This document shows, in pieces, positions 1-5,706 of a DNA stretch of 13,309 bases (the stretch's first letter is position 1; each line of letters opens with the position of its first letter). The translations under genes and the position numbers were made by a program. The notes below the pieces were generated by a model. That model was not told the origin of the DNA. It did not search any database and worked only from the letters and a program-made list of their open reading frames with translations. This DNA comes from Terriglobia bacterium (GTDB lineage: Bacteria; Acidobacteriota; Terriglobia; UBA7540), in NCBI GenBank assembly GCA_030040295.1, contig JASHTZ010000026.1, positions 1-13,309 of the forward strand. Reading direction: 5' to 3'.

Positions 1-857
1 AGCGGCTCATACATCTCGGGGCGGCGGTCGCGGAAGAATTGCCAGGTCTTGCGCACCTCGCCGATCATGTCGAGGTCGAGGTCCGCCGTCAGCACCTCAT
101 CCTTATCGCGCGAAGCCTGCGCGATGATGCGCCCGCGAGGATCGCAGAAGTAACTCTGGCCGTAGAATTCGCCGATGTTCCACGGAGCCTCGGTGCCCAC
201 GCGGTTGATGGCGCCGATAAAGTAGCCGTTGGCGACGGCGTGGGCGGGCTGCTCGAGCTTCCAGAGATATTCGCTCAGGCCGGCGACCGTGGCGGAGGGA
301 TTGAAGACGATCTCCGCGCCGTTCAGGCCCAGCGCGCGCGCGCCCTCGGGGAAATGCCGGTCGTAGCAGATGTAAACCCCGATTTTGGCAAAGCCCAGGT
401 CGAAAACCGGGAAGCCGAGGTTACCCGGGCGGAAATAAAATTTCTCCCAGAAGCCCGGCGCAACATGGGGAATGTGCGTCTTGCGGTATTTGCCCAGATA
501 AGTTCCGTCGTTGTGAATCACCGCTGCGGTGTTGTAGTAAATTCCTTCCTGCTCGAGTTCGTAAATGGGAACGATGAGCGCAACGCGATGCTGGCGGGCC
601 AGATCCTGCATCAGGCGGATGGTGGGACCGGCGGGGATGGGCTCCGTCATGTCATACCATTTGGTAGTTTGTTCGGCGCAGAAATAAGGCCCGAAGAAAA
701 TTTCCTGCAGGCAGACGATTTGCGCGCCGGCTTCCGCCGCCTGCCGGATGTAGACGACGTGCTTGTCAATCATGGCGCGTTTGGTGGCTTCAAGCGTTGC
801 GCAGGGAGGCGCGGCGTTGGAAGCCTGAATTAAAGAGCATCGAACTTTACGCGGCAT
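1..857 (-). CDS. Nitrilase-superfamily amidohydrolase, beta-ureidopropionase-like (C-terminus cut by window edge)
   Basis: Cytoplasmic carbon-nitrogen hydrolase, most like N-carbamoyl-beta-alanine amidohydrolase, which makes beta-alanine, CO2 and ammonia in reductive pyrimidine degradation. About 285 residues are visible. The nitrilase triad is present: Glu52 in CLQEIFF, Lys126 in GKYRKTHIP and Cys164 in VYICYDRHFPEG. Further blocks typical of eukaryotic-type UPB1 follow: NGAEIVFNPSAT, the ANGYFIGAINRVGTE region and a terminal RRPEMYEPL resembling the end of that family. Probably only a few to some tens of residues are missing. The start at 857-855 (MPRKVRCSLIQ) is preceded by GGAGG four bases upstream and aligns with the first beta strand of the family; the next in-frame ATG (Met29) would remove that strand. 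It has its own promoter at 932-960. Seen: triad and length. Inferred: substrate; N-carbamoylputrescine or another N-carbamoyl amino acid is possible. A dihydropyrimidinase/hydantoinase gene beyond the left edge would support the call. Confidence 0.9.
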   Translation of the reverse strand, partial: MPRKVRCSLIQASNAAPPCATLEATKRAMIDKHVVYIRQAAEAGAQIVCLQEIFFGPYFCAEQTTKWYDMTEPIPAGPTIRLMQDLARQHRVALIVPIYELEQEGIYYNTAAVIHNDGTYLGKYRKTHIPHVAPGFWEKFYFRPGNLGFPVFDLGFAKIGVYICYDRHFPEGARALGLNGAEIVFNPSATVAGLSEYLWKLEQPAHAVANGYFIGAINRVGTEAPWNIGEFYGQSYFCDPRGRIIAQASRDKDEVLTADLDLDMIGEVRKTWQFFRDRRPEMYEP

Positions 858-931
858 TAATCCTCCAGCAATGTTGCAGCGTTAGAAAAGAGAACGCCCT
901 GCACCCCAAAGAAAGCGGGGCAGCCAAGTTC

Positions 932-960
932 ATTATGATGCGTTCAATGAATGGAATCAA
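932..960 (-). promoter_or_regulatory. Sigma70-type promoter for the nitrilase gene
   Basis: On the minus strand TTGATT (960-955) is separated by exactly 17 bases from CATAAT (937-932), matching TTGACA/TATAAT at 4/6 and 5/6. Initiation would fall near 925, giving a leader of about 68 nt before the start codon at 857. Prediction from sequence only. Confidence 0.55.
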
Positions 961-1002
961 CCGAATAGGGGGGCGACGGCACTGTGGCCGGTGTTTATAG
1001 GC

Positions 1003-1008
1003 TATAAT
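1003..1008 (+). promoter_or_regulatory. Perfect TATAAT -10 element, weak -35
   Basis: A perfect TATAAT lies in the context GGCTATAATGAGA. No good -35 is found: at 17-bp spacing the hexamer is CACTGT, and there is no TG extension. If used, transcription would start around 1014-1016, within the first bases of the hairpin at 1011-1065, about 195 nt upstream of the hypothetical gene at 1211. It could drive that gene, a small RNA, or nothing. Confidence 0.35.
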
Positions 1009-1010
1009 GA

Positions 1011-1065
1011 GAGTGAAGTGAAGGGGGCGGTGACATGCCGCAGCGAAAGCCCCTCCACTTCATTC
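1011..1065 (+). other. Long imperfect hairpin, possible structured RNA or 5' leader element
   Basis: Bases 1011-1026 pair with 1050-1065 as a 16-position stem: 15 pairs (one G-U) and one A-C mismatch. Inside it, GCGG at 1027-1030 pairs with CCGC at 1038-1041, closing a 7-nt loop (1031-1037); 1042-1049 form a one-sided bulge. There is no T-run after the stem, so it does not look like an intrinsic terminator. It sits directly downstream of the TATAAT at 1003-1008. The rest of the 353-bp gap 858-1210 holds the nitrilase promoter (932-960) and, at 1144-1167, an RBS-preceded seven-codon frame. I see no other gene there. Function unknown; it could be a repeat copy, a small RNA or a leader. Confidence 0.45.
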
Positions 1066-1210
1066 GCTGACCCTGGGCCCCGCCTAGCTCCCCTGCCGGA
1101 ACTCATGCTGGGATTCCCTGCGATTATTTATTTGACGGAGGCAATGAACCTTTTTCTCACTTTTTGAGTCCCACATTTGTCGAAGTACCGGGAAAAGGGG
1201 GCAAGGCGAG

Positions 1211-1663
1211 ATGGCTACTATGATCATTACCACCTATGATGCTTTTCTTTCGAGATACTATGCGGCCCGAGAGTTTATAAAGAGTTCTCGCGGGGTCGAT
1301 GTGAAATGCCGATTGCAGGCGGCAACTCCTACCGACGGCGGAATTGGCAAGTTTGTTGTTTTAGAAGCTTTTAATAAGAATTTCCGGCCAGTGATAATCG
1401 TCGAAGCGGGATTGCGATTGAGCAATAATCTTTACCTTAGACAGACGGGAAGTGATTTCTGGCGAAAACCTCTCCCCATGAATCTCGATCCTGGCAAAAG
1501 AGTAGAAATCAATTTTGATCTTGATGAGTTGAAGAAATTGATGATCGTGCAACTGCCCACAGTCAGTCTTAATCACGGCTTTGTCCGTGATGCCGAGGGC
1601 AAAGAATACACTACGCGATTGCCCAAATCACTTATACACCAATTCCCCTTACGGCACACATAG
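1211..1663 (+). CDS. Hypothetical protein, likely small beta-rich domain
   Basis: A 150-residue protein that I cannot assign to a named family. From about residue 47 to 138 it shows a pattern I associate with conserved hypothetical beta-sandwich proteins: a hydrophobic strand, an Asn-x-x-x-RPV-x-I motif (about 55-64), a PxNLxPGKxVEINFDLDEL segment (89-107) and a closing FVRDAEGKEY motif (124-133). No signal peptide, membrane segment or catalytic motif is evident. By eye the gene is clearly AT-richer than its neighbours, with A/T at many third positions, which suggests relaxed selection or acquisition by transfer. The start at 1211 has only a weak AAGGCGAG upstream; Met4 (1220) is an alternative. 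It is flanked by non-coding DNA and not obviously in an operon: the next gene starts 138 bp downstream. Coding status is likely because the opposite strand offers no better long frame and the C-terminal motif is family-like. Confidence 0.6.
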   Translation: MATMIITTYDAFLSRYYAAREFIKSSRGVDVKCRLQAATPTDGGIGKFVVLEAFNKNFRPVIIVEAGLRLSNNLYLRQTGSDFWRKPLPMNLDPGKRVEINFDLDELKKLMIVQLPTVSLNHGFVRDAEGKEYTTRLPKSLIHQFPLRHT

Positions 1664-1801
1664 GCGCAGCCACTCCTACTTTGGCTGTAATTCCATCCGA
1701 CATTCGAAGCGGATTTGATGACCTCTCAATTTTGCGCTTCGGGCGCACTTATTGTAAAAATGGGAGCGGCGTCTTAGCCTCTACGCAGGTTGAATCAGAA
1801 C

Positions 1802-3163
1802 ATGGCCATGGAGTTTGAGAAGGACACACTCGATGCGCTGGCGAAAGCGCTGCGGGAACTTGAAAAGGGCTTTGCCCCGCTCCCGGAGTGCGAGGCGCGC
1901 GCACCGGGCCTCGAGCGAATGCCGGAAGTCATGCGGCAAGTCGCAGAGCACCTGCAAGACAACTATCCGTATTTCCACCCGCTCTATGCCGGTCAGATGC
2001 TCAAGCCGCCGCACCCCATCGCCCGCGCCGCGTATGCCCTGGCGACGTGGATCAACCCGAATAATCACGCCTTCGACGGCGGGCGCGCCAGCTCCGCAAT
2101 GGAAAGGGAAGCGGTGGCGGAGATCGCGGGAATGTTCGGTTGGAAGACTCACCTCGGGCACCTGACGAGCGGCGGAACCATGGCGAATCTGGAAGCGCTC
2201 TGGGTGGCCGGGCGTTTGCAACCGGGAAAGAAGATCGCCGCCTCCGCGCAGGCGCATTACACACACCATCGCATCGCGAGCGTGCTGGGGCTGCCGTTCG
2301 TGGAGATTCCGGCGGATGCGCGCGGGCGCATGGACACGAAGGCGCTGGCGGCGCGGCTCGCGAGCGGGGAAATCGGTTGTGTCGTTGCAACCGTCGGAAC
2401 CACCGGCACGGGTTCCATTGACCCGTTGCCGGAAATCCTCCGCCTGCGCGACCGGGATCATTTCCGCGTGCAGGTGGACGCGGCCTATGGCGGCTACTTC
2501 ACGCTGGCAGGCAATTTGAGCGCCGAAACGCGCGAGGCATTCAACCTGCTCGGCCAGGCAGACTCGATCGTGGTGGATCCGCACAAGCACGGCTTGCAAC
2601 CCTACGGCTGCGGCTGCGTGCTCTTTCGCGATCCGGGGGTGGGAGCGCTCTACAAGCACGATTCGCCCTATACCTATTTCACTTCCGCAGAATTGCACCT
2701 GGGTGAAATCAGCCTGGAATGCTCGCGCCCGGGAGCAGCGGCCGTGGCGCTGTGGGCGACGCAAAAACTGTTGCCGCTCGAGCCGGGAGGCGAGTTCGCG
2801 CGTGGCCTTGAAACCTGCCGCGAGGCGGCGCTCGGCCTGGCGAAGCGGCTCGCTGCCGATTCCCGCTGGCTGGTGCCCATTGCGCCTGAGCTCGATATCG
2901 TGGTTTGGGCGCCGCGCGCCTCTTCCGTGCGCCTGGCGTCTGAACTCTCGCAGCGAATCTTCGATGCTGCGGCAAAGCGCGGCCTGCACCTGGCGCTGAT
3001 TCGGCTGCCGGGCAGTTATTTCCCTGCCATACCGGCCGATTCGGTTGAGAACAACGAAGCAGTGCTCTGCTTGCGCTCGGTATTGATGAAGCCCGAGCAT
3101 CACGAGTGGGTGAATCGGATTCTGGAATTGTTGGATGCCGCATATCGCGATGCCAAGCTGTAG
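1802..3163 (+). CDS. PLP-dependent group II amino-acid decarboxylase family protein
   Basis: Pyridoxal-phosphate enzyme of fold type I, group II decarboxylase family (aromatic amino acid, glutamate, diaminobutyrate and tyrosine decarboxylases and relatives), 453 residues, near full family length. Visible motifs: HLTSGGTMANLEAL (about 120-133) for phosphate binding; His152 in SAQAHYTHH, which stacks on the cofactor ring; VVATVGTTGTGSIDP (194-208); Asp226 in QVDAAYGGY, which bonds the pyridine nitrogen; and the Schiff-base Lys262 in VDPHKHGLQPYGCG. No membrane segment; expected cytosolic. The substrate cannot be read from sequence. The chosen start is ATG 1802; ATG 1808 and an upstream TTG at 1790 are alternatives, and no strong ribosome site separates them. 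It is transcribed in the same direction as mtnA, but 237 bp containing a repeat and a promoter-like site separate them, so co-transcription is doubtful. A lyase of the sphingosine-phosphate-lyase type is a less likely alternative. Confidence 0.88.
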   Translation: MAMEFEKDTLDALAKALRELEKGFAPLPECEARAPGLERMPEVMRQVAEHLQDNYPYFHPLYAGQMLKPPHPIARAAYALATWINPNNHAFDGGRASSAMEREAVAEIAGMFGWKTHLGHLTSGGTMANLEALWVAGRLQPGKKIAASAQAHYTHHRIASVLGLPFVEIPADARGRMDTKALAARLASGEIGCVVATVGTTGTGSIDPLPEILRLRDRDHFRVQVDAAYGGYFTLAGNLSAETREAFNLLGQADSIVVDPHKHGLQPYGCGCVLFRDPGVGALYKHDSPYTYFTSAELHLGEISLECSRPGAAAVALWATQKLLPLEPGGEFARGLETCREAALGLAKRLAADSRWLVPIAPELDIVVWAPRASSVRLASELSQRIFDAAAKRGLHLALIRLPGSYFPAIPADSVENNEAVLCLRSVLMKPEHHEWVNRILELLDAAYRDAKL

Positions 3164-3229
3164 CGCGGGTGTGCCTAACGCTCGCCCACAGAGTTGAAAA
3201 AGTAGGACCGTAGCGCCTCAGGATGAATT

Positions 3230-3311
3230 CTGTAGCGGCGGTCTATCGGCCGTCGCAGGGGCTTGCCGTGGCAAGCCCGTACAACGCGACGCTCATAGAT
3301 CGCCGCTACAG
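3230..3311. repeat. Nested palindromic intergenic repeat (REP/MITE-like)
   Basis: Three inverted pairs are nested about a common centre. Outer arms 3230-3246 and 3295-3311 pair over 17 positions with a single G-T wobble. Middle arms CGTCGC (3251-3256) and GCGACG (3286-3291) pair perfectly. Inner arms GGGCTTGCC (3259-3267) and GGCAAGCCC (3270-3278) pair over 9 bp. The whole element can fold into one long branched-free cruciform or hairpin. It lies between the decarboxylase and mtnA. Just downstream, the octamer GGGGACAC occurs twice (3327-3334 and 3353-3360). No transposase is present, so it would be a non-autonomous repeat if mobile. I recall similar GTAGCGGCGGTCTAT-type palindromes in acidobacterial intergenic DNA; that is memory, not a search result. 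Confidence 0.75.
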
Positions 3312-3366
3312 CGCGAAAATTCAAACGGGGACACTGCCAGTATGACGCGGGTGGGGACACCTGCGC

Positions 3367-3372
3367 TACAAT
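3367..3372 (+). promoter_or_regulatory. Putative -10 (TACAAT) for mtnA
   Basis: TACAAT (5/6 match) in the context GCGCTACAATT would place the transcript start near 3379, about 22 nt before the ATG at 3401. The -35 region is weak: TGACGC at 3343-3348, 18-bp spacing. The GCTAYAAT context also occurs at 1002-1008. Low-certainty prediction. Confidence 0.35.
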
Positions 3373-3400
3373 TAAGGCATTGGGGCGAGTGGTTCTTACA

Positions 3401-4456
3401 ATGTTCAAAACCATCGAATGGACGGACCAGGGCGTGCGCATGATCGACCAGACGCGCCTGCCCGGGGAAGAGATCTATCGCACTTATACCGACTATCGCC
3501 AGGTGGCGGAGGCGATTCGCTCCATGGTGATTCGCGGCGCGCCGGCGATTGGCGTGGCCGCGGCGATGGGGATTGCGCTCGGCGTTAAGAATTCGGGGGC
3601 GAAGAACGCCACAGACTTGCGCGCCGAATTCGAAGTCATTGCGCAGACGCTGGGCAAAACGCGCCCCACAGCCGTCAATCTGTTCTGGGCGATCAAGCGC
3701 ATGCGGGAGGTCTTTGAGAAATTGCTCGCCGCAGGAAGCTCGGACGCTCGCGCGCTCGCCCAGGTGCGCGCGAGGCTGGTGGAAGAAGCCCAGCGCGTTC
3801 TGGCGGAAGACATTGCCATCAACGAAGCCATGGGCCGGAACGGCGCGGAGCTGATGCCGGATGCTGGAACCATCCTCACGCACTGCAACGCCGGGGCGCT
3901 GGCGACGGGCGGCTACGGCACCGCCCTGGGAGTGATTCGCGCCGCCGTGGGGGCCGGCAAAAAGCTTAAAGTTTTCGCCGATGAAACCCGCCCCTTTCTG
4001 CAAGGCGCGCGCCTGACCGCCTGGGAGCTGGCCAAGGACCGGATTCCGGTTACCATCATCACCGACAACATGGCCGGGCACTTCATGAAGCAGGGCGAGA
4101 TTCGCGCCGTGATCGTGGGTGCGGACCGCATCGCCGCGAACGGCGACACAGCGAACAAAATCGGGACTTATTCGGTCGCCGTGCTGGCCCATGAAAACAG
4201 CATTCCGTTCTACGTCGCCGCACCGCTTTCCACCATCGACCTGAGTCTCGCTTCGGGCGAGCAGATTCCCATTGAGGAGCGATCCGCCGCCGAGGTCACG
4301 CACCTGGCGGGAGTGGCGCTGGCGCCGGCGGAGGTTCCCGCGCGCCACCCGGCGTTTGACGTGACGCCCGAGCGTTACATCAGCGCCATCATTACGGAAA
4401 AGGGTGCGGCCCGTGCGCCCTTCGCCCAGAGCCTACGCGCGTTGTTTGCTGAGTGA
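3401..4456 (+). CDS. mtnA: S-methyl-5-thioribose-1-phosphate isomerase
   Basis: Isomerises methylthioribose-1-phosphate to methylthioribulose-1-phosphate in the methionine salvage pathway; cytosolic. It has 351 residues, the usual family length, and carries the family blocks in order: the MFKTIEWTDQGVRMIDQTRLP start, RGAPAIGVAAAMG (45-57), TRPTAVNLFWA (87-97), catalytic Cys162 in THCNAGALATGGYG, DETRPFLQGARLT (194-206), catalytic Asp242 in IVGADRIAANGDTANKIGT, and FDVTPERYISAIITEKG near the C-terminus. Cys and Asp sit two positions after the published B. subtilis numbering I remember (160/240). The start at ATG 3401 is chosen because family members begin at this point; an in-frame TTG at 3380 adds seven unlike residues. 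No other methionine salvage gene lies in the window. Its last 24 bases overlap the convergent glycosyltransferase gene. Related ribose-1,5-bisphosphate isomerases and eIF2B-like proteins are less likely given the full MtnA motif set. Confidence 0.95.
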   Translation: MFKTIEWTDQGVRMIDQTRLPGEEIYRTYTDYRQVAEAIRSMVIRGAPAIGVAAAMGIALGVKNSGAKNATDLRAEFEVIAQTLGKTRPTAVNLFWAIKRMREVFEKLLAAGSSDARALAQVRARLVEEAQRVLAEDIAINEAMGRNGAELMPDAGTILTHCNAGALATGGYGTALGVIRAAVGAGKKLKVFADETRPFLQGARLTAWELAKDRIPVTIITDNMAGHFMKQGEIRAVIVGADRIAANGDTANKIGTYSVAVLAHENSIPFYVAAPLSTIDLSLASGEQIPIEERSAAEVTHLAGVALAPAEVPARHPAFDVTPERYISAIITEKGAARAPFAQSLRALFAE

Positions 4457-5617
4457 TTTTTCGGGTTCGAGGGCGGCCTGGTCGGAGGAGCCCTGCACGA
4501 TCCGGCGCAGCATTCTGGGGATTTCATAGACGGCGCGGTTGCGGATGGCGGCGGCACTGTCGCGATAGCGTGTGAGGTTCCCGTTTTTGAGCAGCTCCCG
4601 CACGGCGGCGGGAATCTGGTGCGGCCCGCGGACCACCATTCCGACCTGTTTTTCCAGAATCCACTCGGCGTTGTAGCGCTCCTGGGGCAACGTCCAGGCA
4701 TTGCGTTCAACGATTACCGGCAGGTGCATGGCCACAGCTTCGCTGACGCTTCCGGGCCCGGGTTTGCCGATGAAGAAATCGGAAAGAAGCATGTAGAAGG
4801 GAACCTGGGTGGTGAAGCCTTCCACAAAAGTGCAAAGTCTGGCCCTGCGCCGCCGCAGTTCGTCGGCCAGTTTTTCGTTGCGCCCGCAGATGAAGATAAG
4901 CTGGAGGTTGTGCGGCCCTTCGGCGTCAAAGCGCTCGGCGATTTCCAGCATGGCCTCCGAGCCCTGCCCGCCGAAAAGCACCAGCCCCGTGGGCAGATCG
5001 GGATCAAGGCCGCGCACGGCTCGCTCCGCCCTGCGGTCGCAGGGAATGTTCTGGTAGAAGCGCGGGTGAAGAATCATGCCGGAGGACTTGAAAATCCGCC
5101 CGTCGCAAATGCCCAGGGCGCGGGCCTGCTCCACCGCCCGGGCCGACCCGCAGATGATGTACTGCCCCTGCGGCTCGATCCAGAAGTGCGGGGGGTAGTC
5201 GGCGATGTCGGTGAGAATGGTGACGAAGCGCGCCGCGGGCCGCACCTCGCGCAGGCTCTGGGCGAGGGCGCGGTTGAAGTGGGGAACCACCGAAATCACC
5301 AGATCGGCCGGGCTCGATCGGAAAAATTCCTCAAGCAGGCGCACCTGCTTGCCGTGCAGCATGCGGATCAGGAACTGGAGTACCCGCAAGCCCTGCGCGC
5401 TTCCCAGCGTCCAGCCCTTCTTCAGCATCAGGTTGTAAAGGTCCTGCATGCGGATGCCCAGCAGCTTGCGCGCCAGGTCCGTGGAATCGAGCAATTCCTG
5501 CAAATTCACCAGCCGGATTCTCCACCCGCCCTGTTCCTCCATGGCCAGCCGCAGAGCCTCCGCGGCGGCGCGATGCCCCCCGCCCGCATCGAAGAAGAAA
5601 AGGTCGACGTTTGTCAT
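4433..5617 (-). CDS. MGDG synthase/MurG-type (GT28-like) glycosyltransferase
   Basis: Glycosyltransferase of GT-B fold, 394 residues, related to monogalactosyldiacylglycerol synthase, the processive diacylglycerol glucosyltransferase UgtP and MurG. Such enzymes move a sugar from a nucleotide-sugar to a membrane lipid acceptor at the cytoplasmic face. Motifs: a glycine-rich N-terminal DAGGGHRAAAEAL (about 10-22), the MGDG-synthase N-domain segment FVTILTDIADYPPHFW (131-146), a hinge into the second Rossmann domain with LVLFGGQGSEAM (212-223), and the donor-binding signature IGKPGPGSVSEAVAMHLPVI (283-302). No transmembrane helix; expected to be peripheral. Of two nearby ATGs (5623 and 5617) the second is chosen because AAAAGG ends seven bases before it but only one base before the first. 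It is divergent from the PHP/PAP2 pair and convergent with mtnA. Donor and acceptor are unknown; a glycolipid product is inferred from family and neighbours. Confidence 0.87.
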   Translation of the reverse strand: MTNVDLFFFDAGGGHRAAAEALRLAMEEQGGWRIRLVNLQELLDSTDLARKLLGIRMQDLYNLMLKKGWTLGSAQGLRVLQFLIRMLHGKQVRLLEEFFRSSPADLVISVVPHFNRALAQSLREVRPAARFVTILTDIADYPPHFWIEPQGQYIICGSARAVEQARALGICDGRIFKSSGMILHPRFYQNIPCDRRAERAVRGLDPDLPTGLVLFGGQGSEAMLEIAERFDAEGPHNLQLIFICGRNEKLADELRRRRARLCTFVEGFTTQVPFYMLLSDFFIGKPGPGSVSEAVAMHLPVIVERNAWTLPQERYNAEWILEKQVGMVVRGPHQIPAAVRELLKNGNLTRYRDSAAAIRNRAVYEIPRMLRRIVQGSSDQAALEPEKSLSKQRA

Positions 5618-5624
5618 GTTCATA

Positions 5625-5630
5625 CCTTTT
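5625..5630 (-). promoter_or_regulatory. Ribosome binding site deciding the glycosyltransferase start
   Basis: AAAAGG on the minus strand is seven bases from the ATG at 5617 and one base from the ATG at 5623. The first is a normal spacing and the second unworkable, which selects 5617 as the start. Confidence 0.6.
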
Positions 5631-5655
5631 CATAGTTCGTCTATCCTGTAAATAG

Positions 5656-5684
5656 ATAATATGCATCTGTCATAAACAATTCAA
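5656..5684 (-). promoter_or_regulatory. Sigma70-type promoter for the glycosyltransferase
   Basis: TTGAAT (5684-5679) is followed after 17 bases by TATTAT (5661-5656) on the minus strand. Initiation near 5649 gives a leader of roughly 32 nt containing the AAAAGG ribosome site. The region is strikingly AT-rich compared with the flanks. It interleaves with the opposite-facing promoter at 5667-5696. Confidence 0.6.
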
Positions 5685-5696
5685 GTTCAATATACA
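5667..5696 (+). promoter_or_regulatory. Sigma70-type promoter for the PHP/PAP2 pair
   Basis: CTGTCA (5667-5672, 4/6) and TATACA (5691-5696) lie 18 bases apart. The expected start point, about 5703-5705, is almost at the ATG at 5707, which has no Shine-Dalgarno sequence, so the transcript may be leaderless. The spans of this promoter and the divergent one overlap, so the two polymerases could not both bind. Confidence 0.45.
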
Positions 5697-5706
5697 TTCT
5701 TGTAAC

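Noticed and set aside
39..833. 264-codon plus-strand frame opposite the nitrilase
   Set aside because: It is a mirror of the nitrilase codons. The minus strand carries an intact catalytic triad and family motifs; the plus-strand product resembles nothing.
797..1000. 67-codon plus-strand frame over the nitrilase start and promoter
   Set aside because: It overlaps a supported start codon, ribosome site and promoter on the other strand and has no ribosome site of its own.
1781..3103. 440-codon minus-strand frame opposite the decarboxylase
   Set aside because: Arg/His-rich product typical of antisense frames in GC-rich genes; the plus strand has the complete PLP enzyme.
3293..4348. 351-codon minus-strand frame opposite mtnA
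   Set aside because: Antisense shadow of a fully recognisable mtnA.
4619..5635. 338-codon plus-strand frame opposite the glycosyltransferase
   Set aside because: No motif, and the minus strand has the glycosyltransferase signatures and a well-placed ribosome site and promoter.
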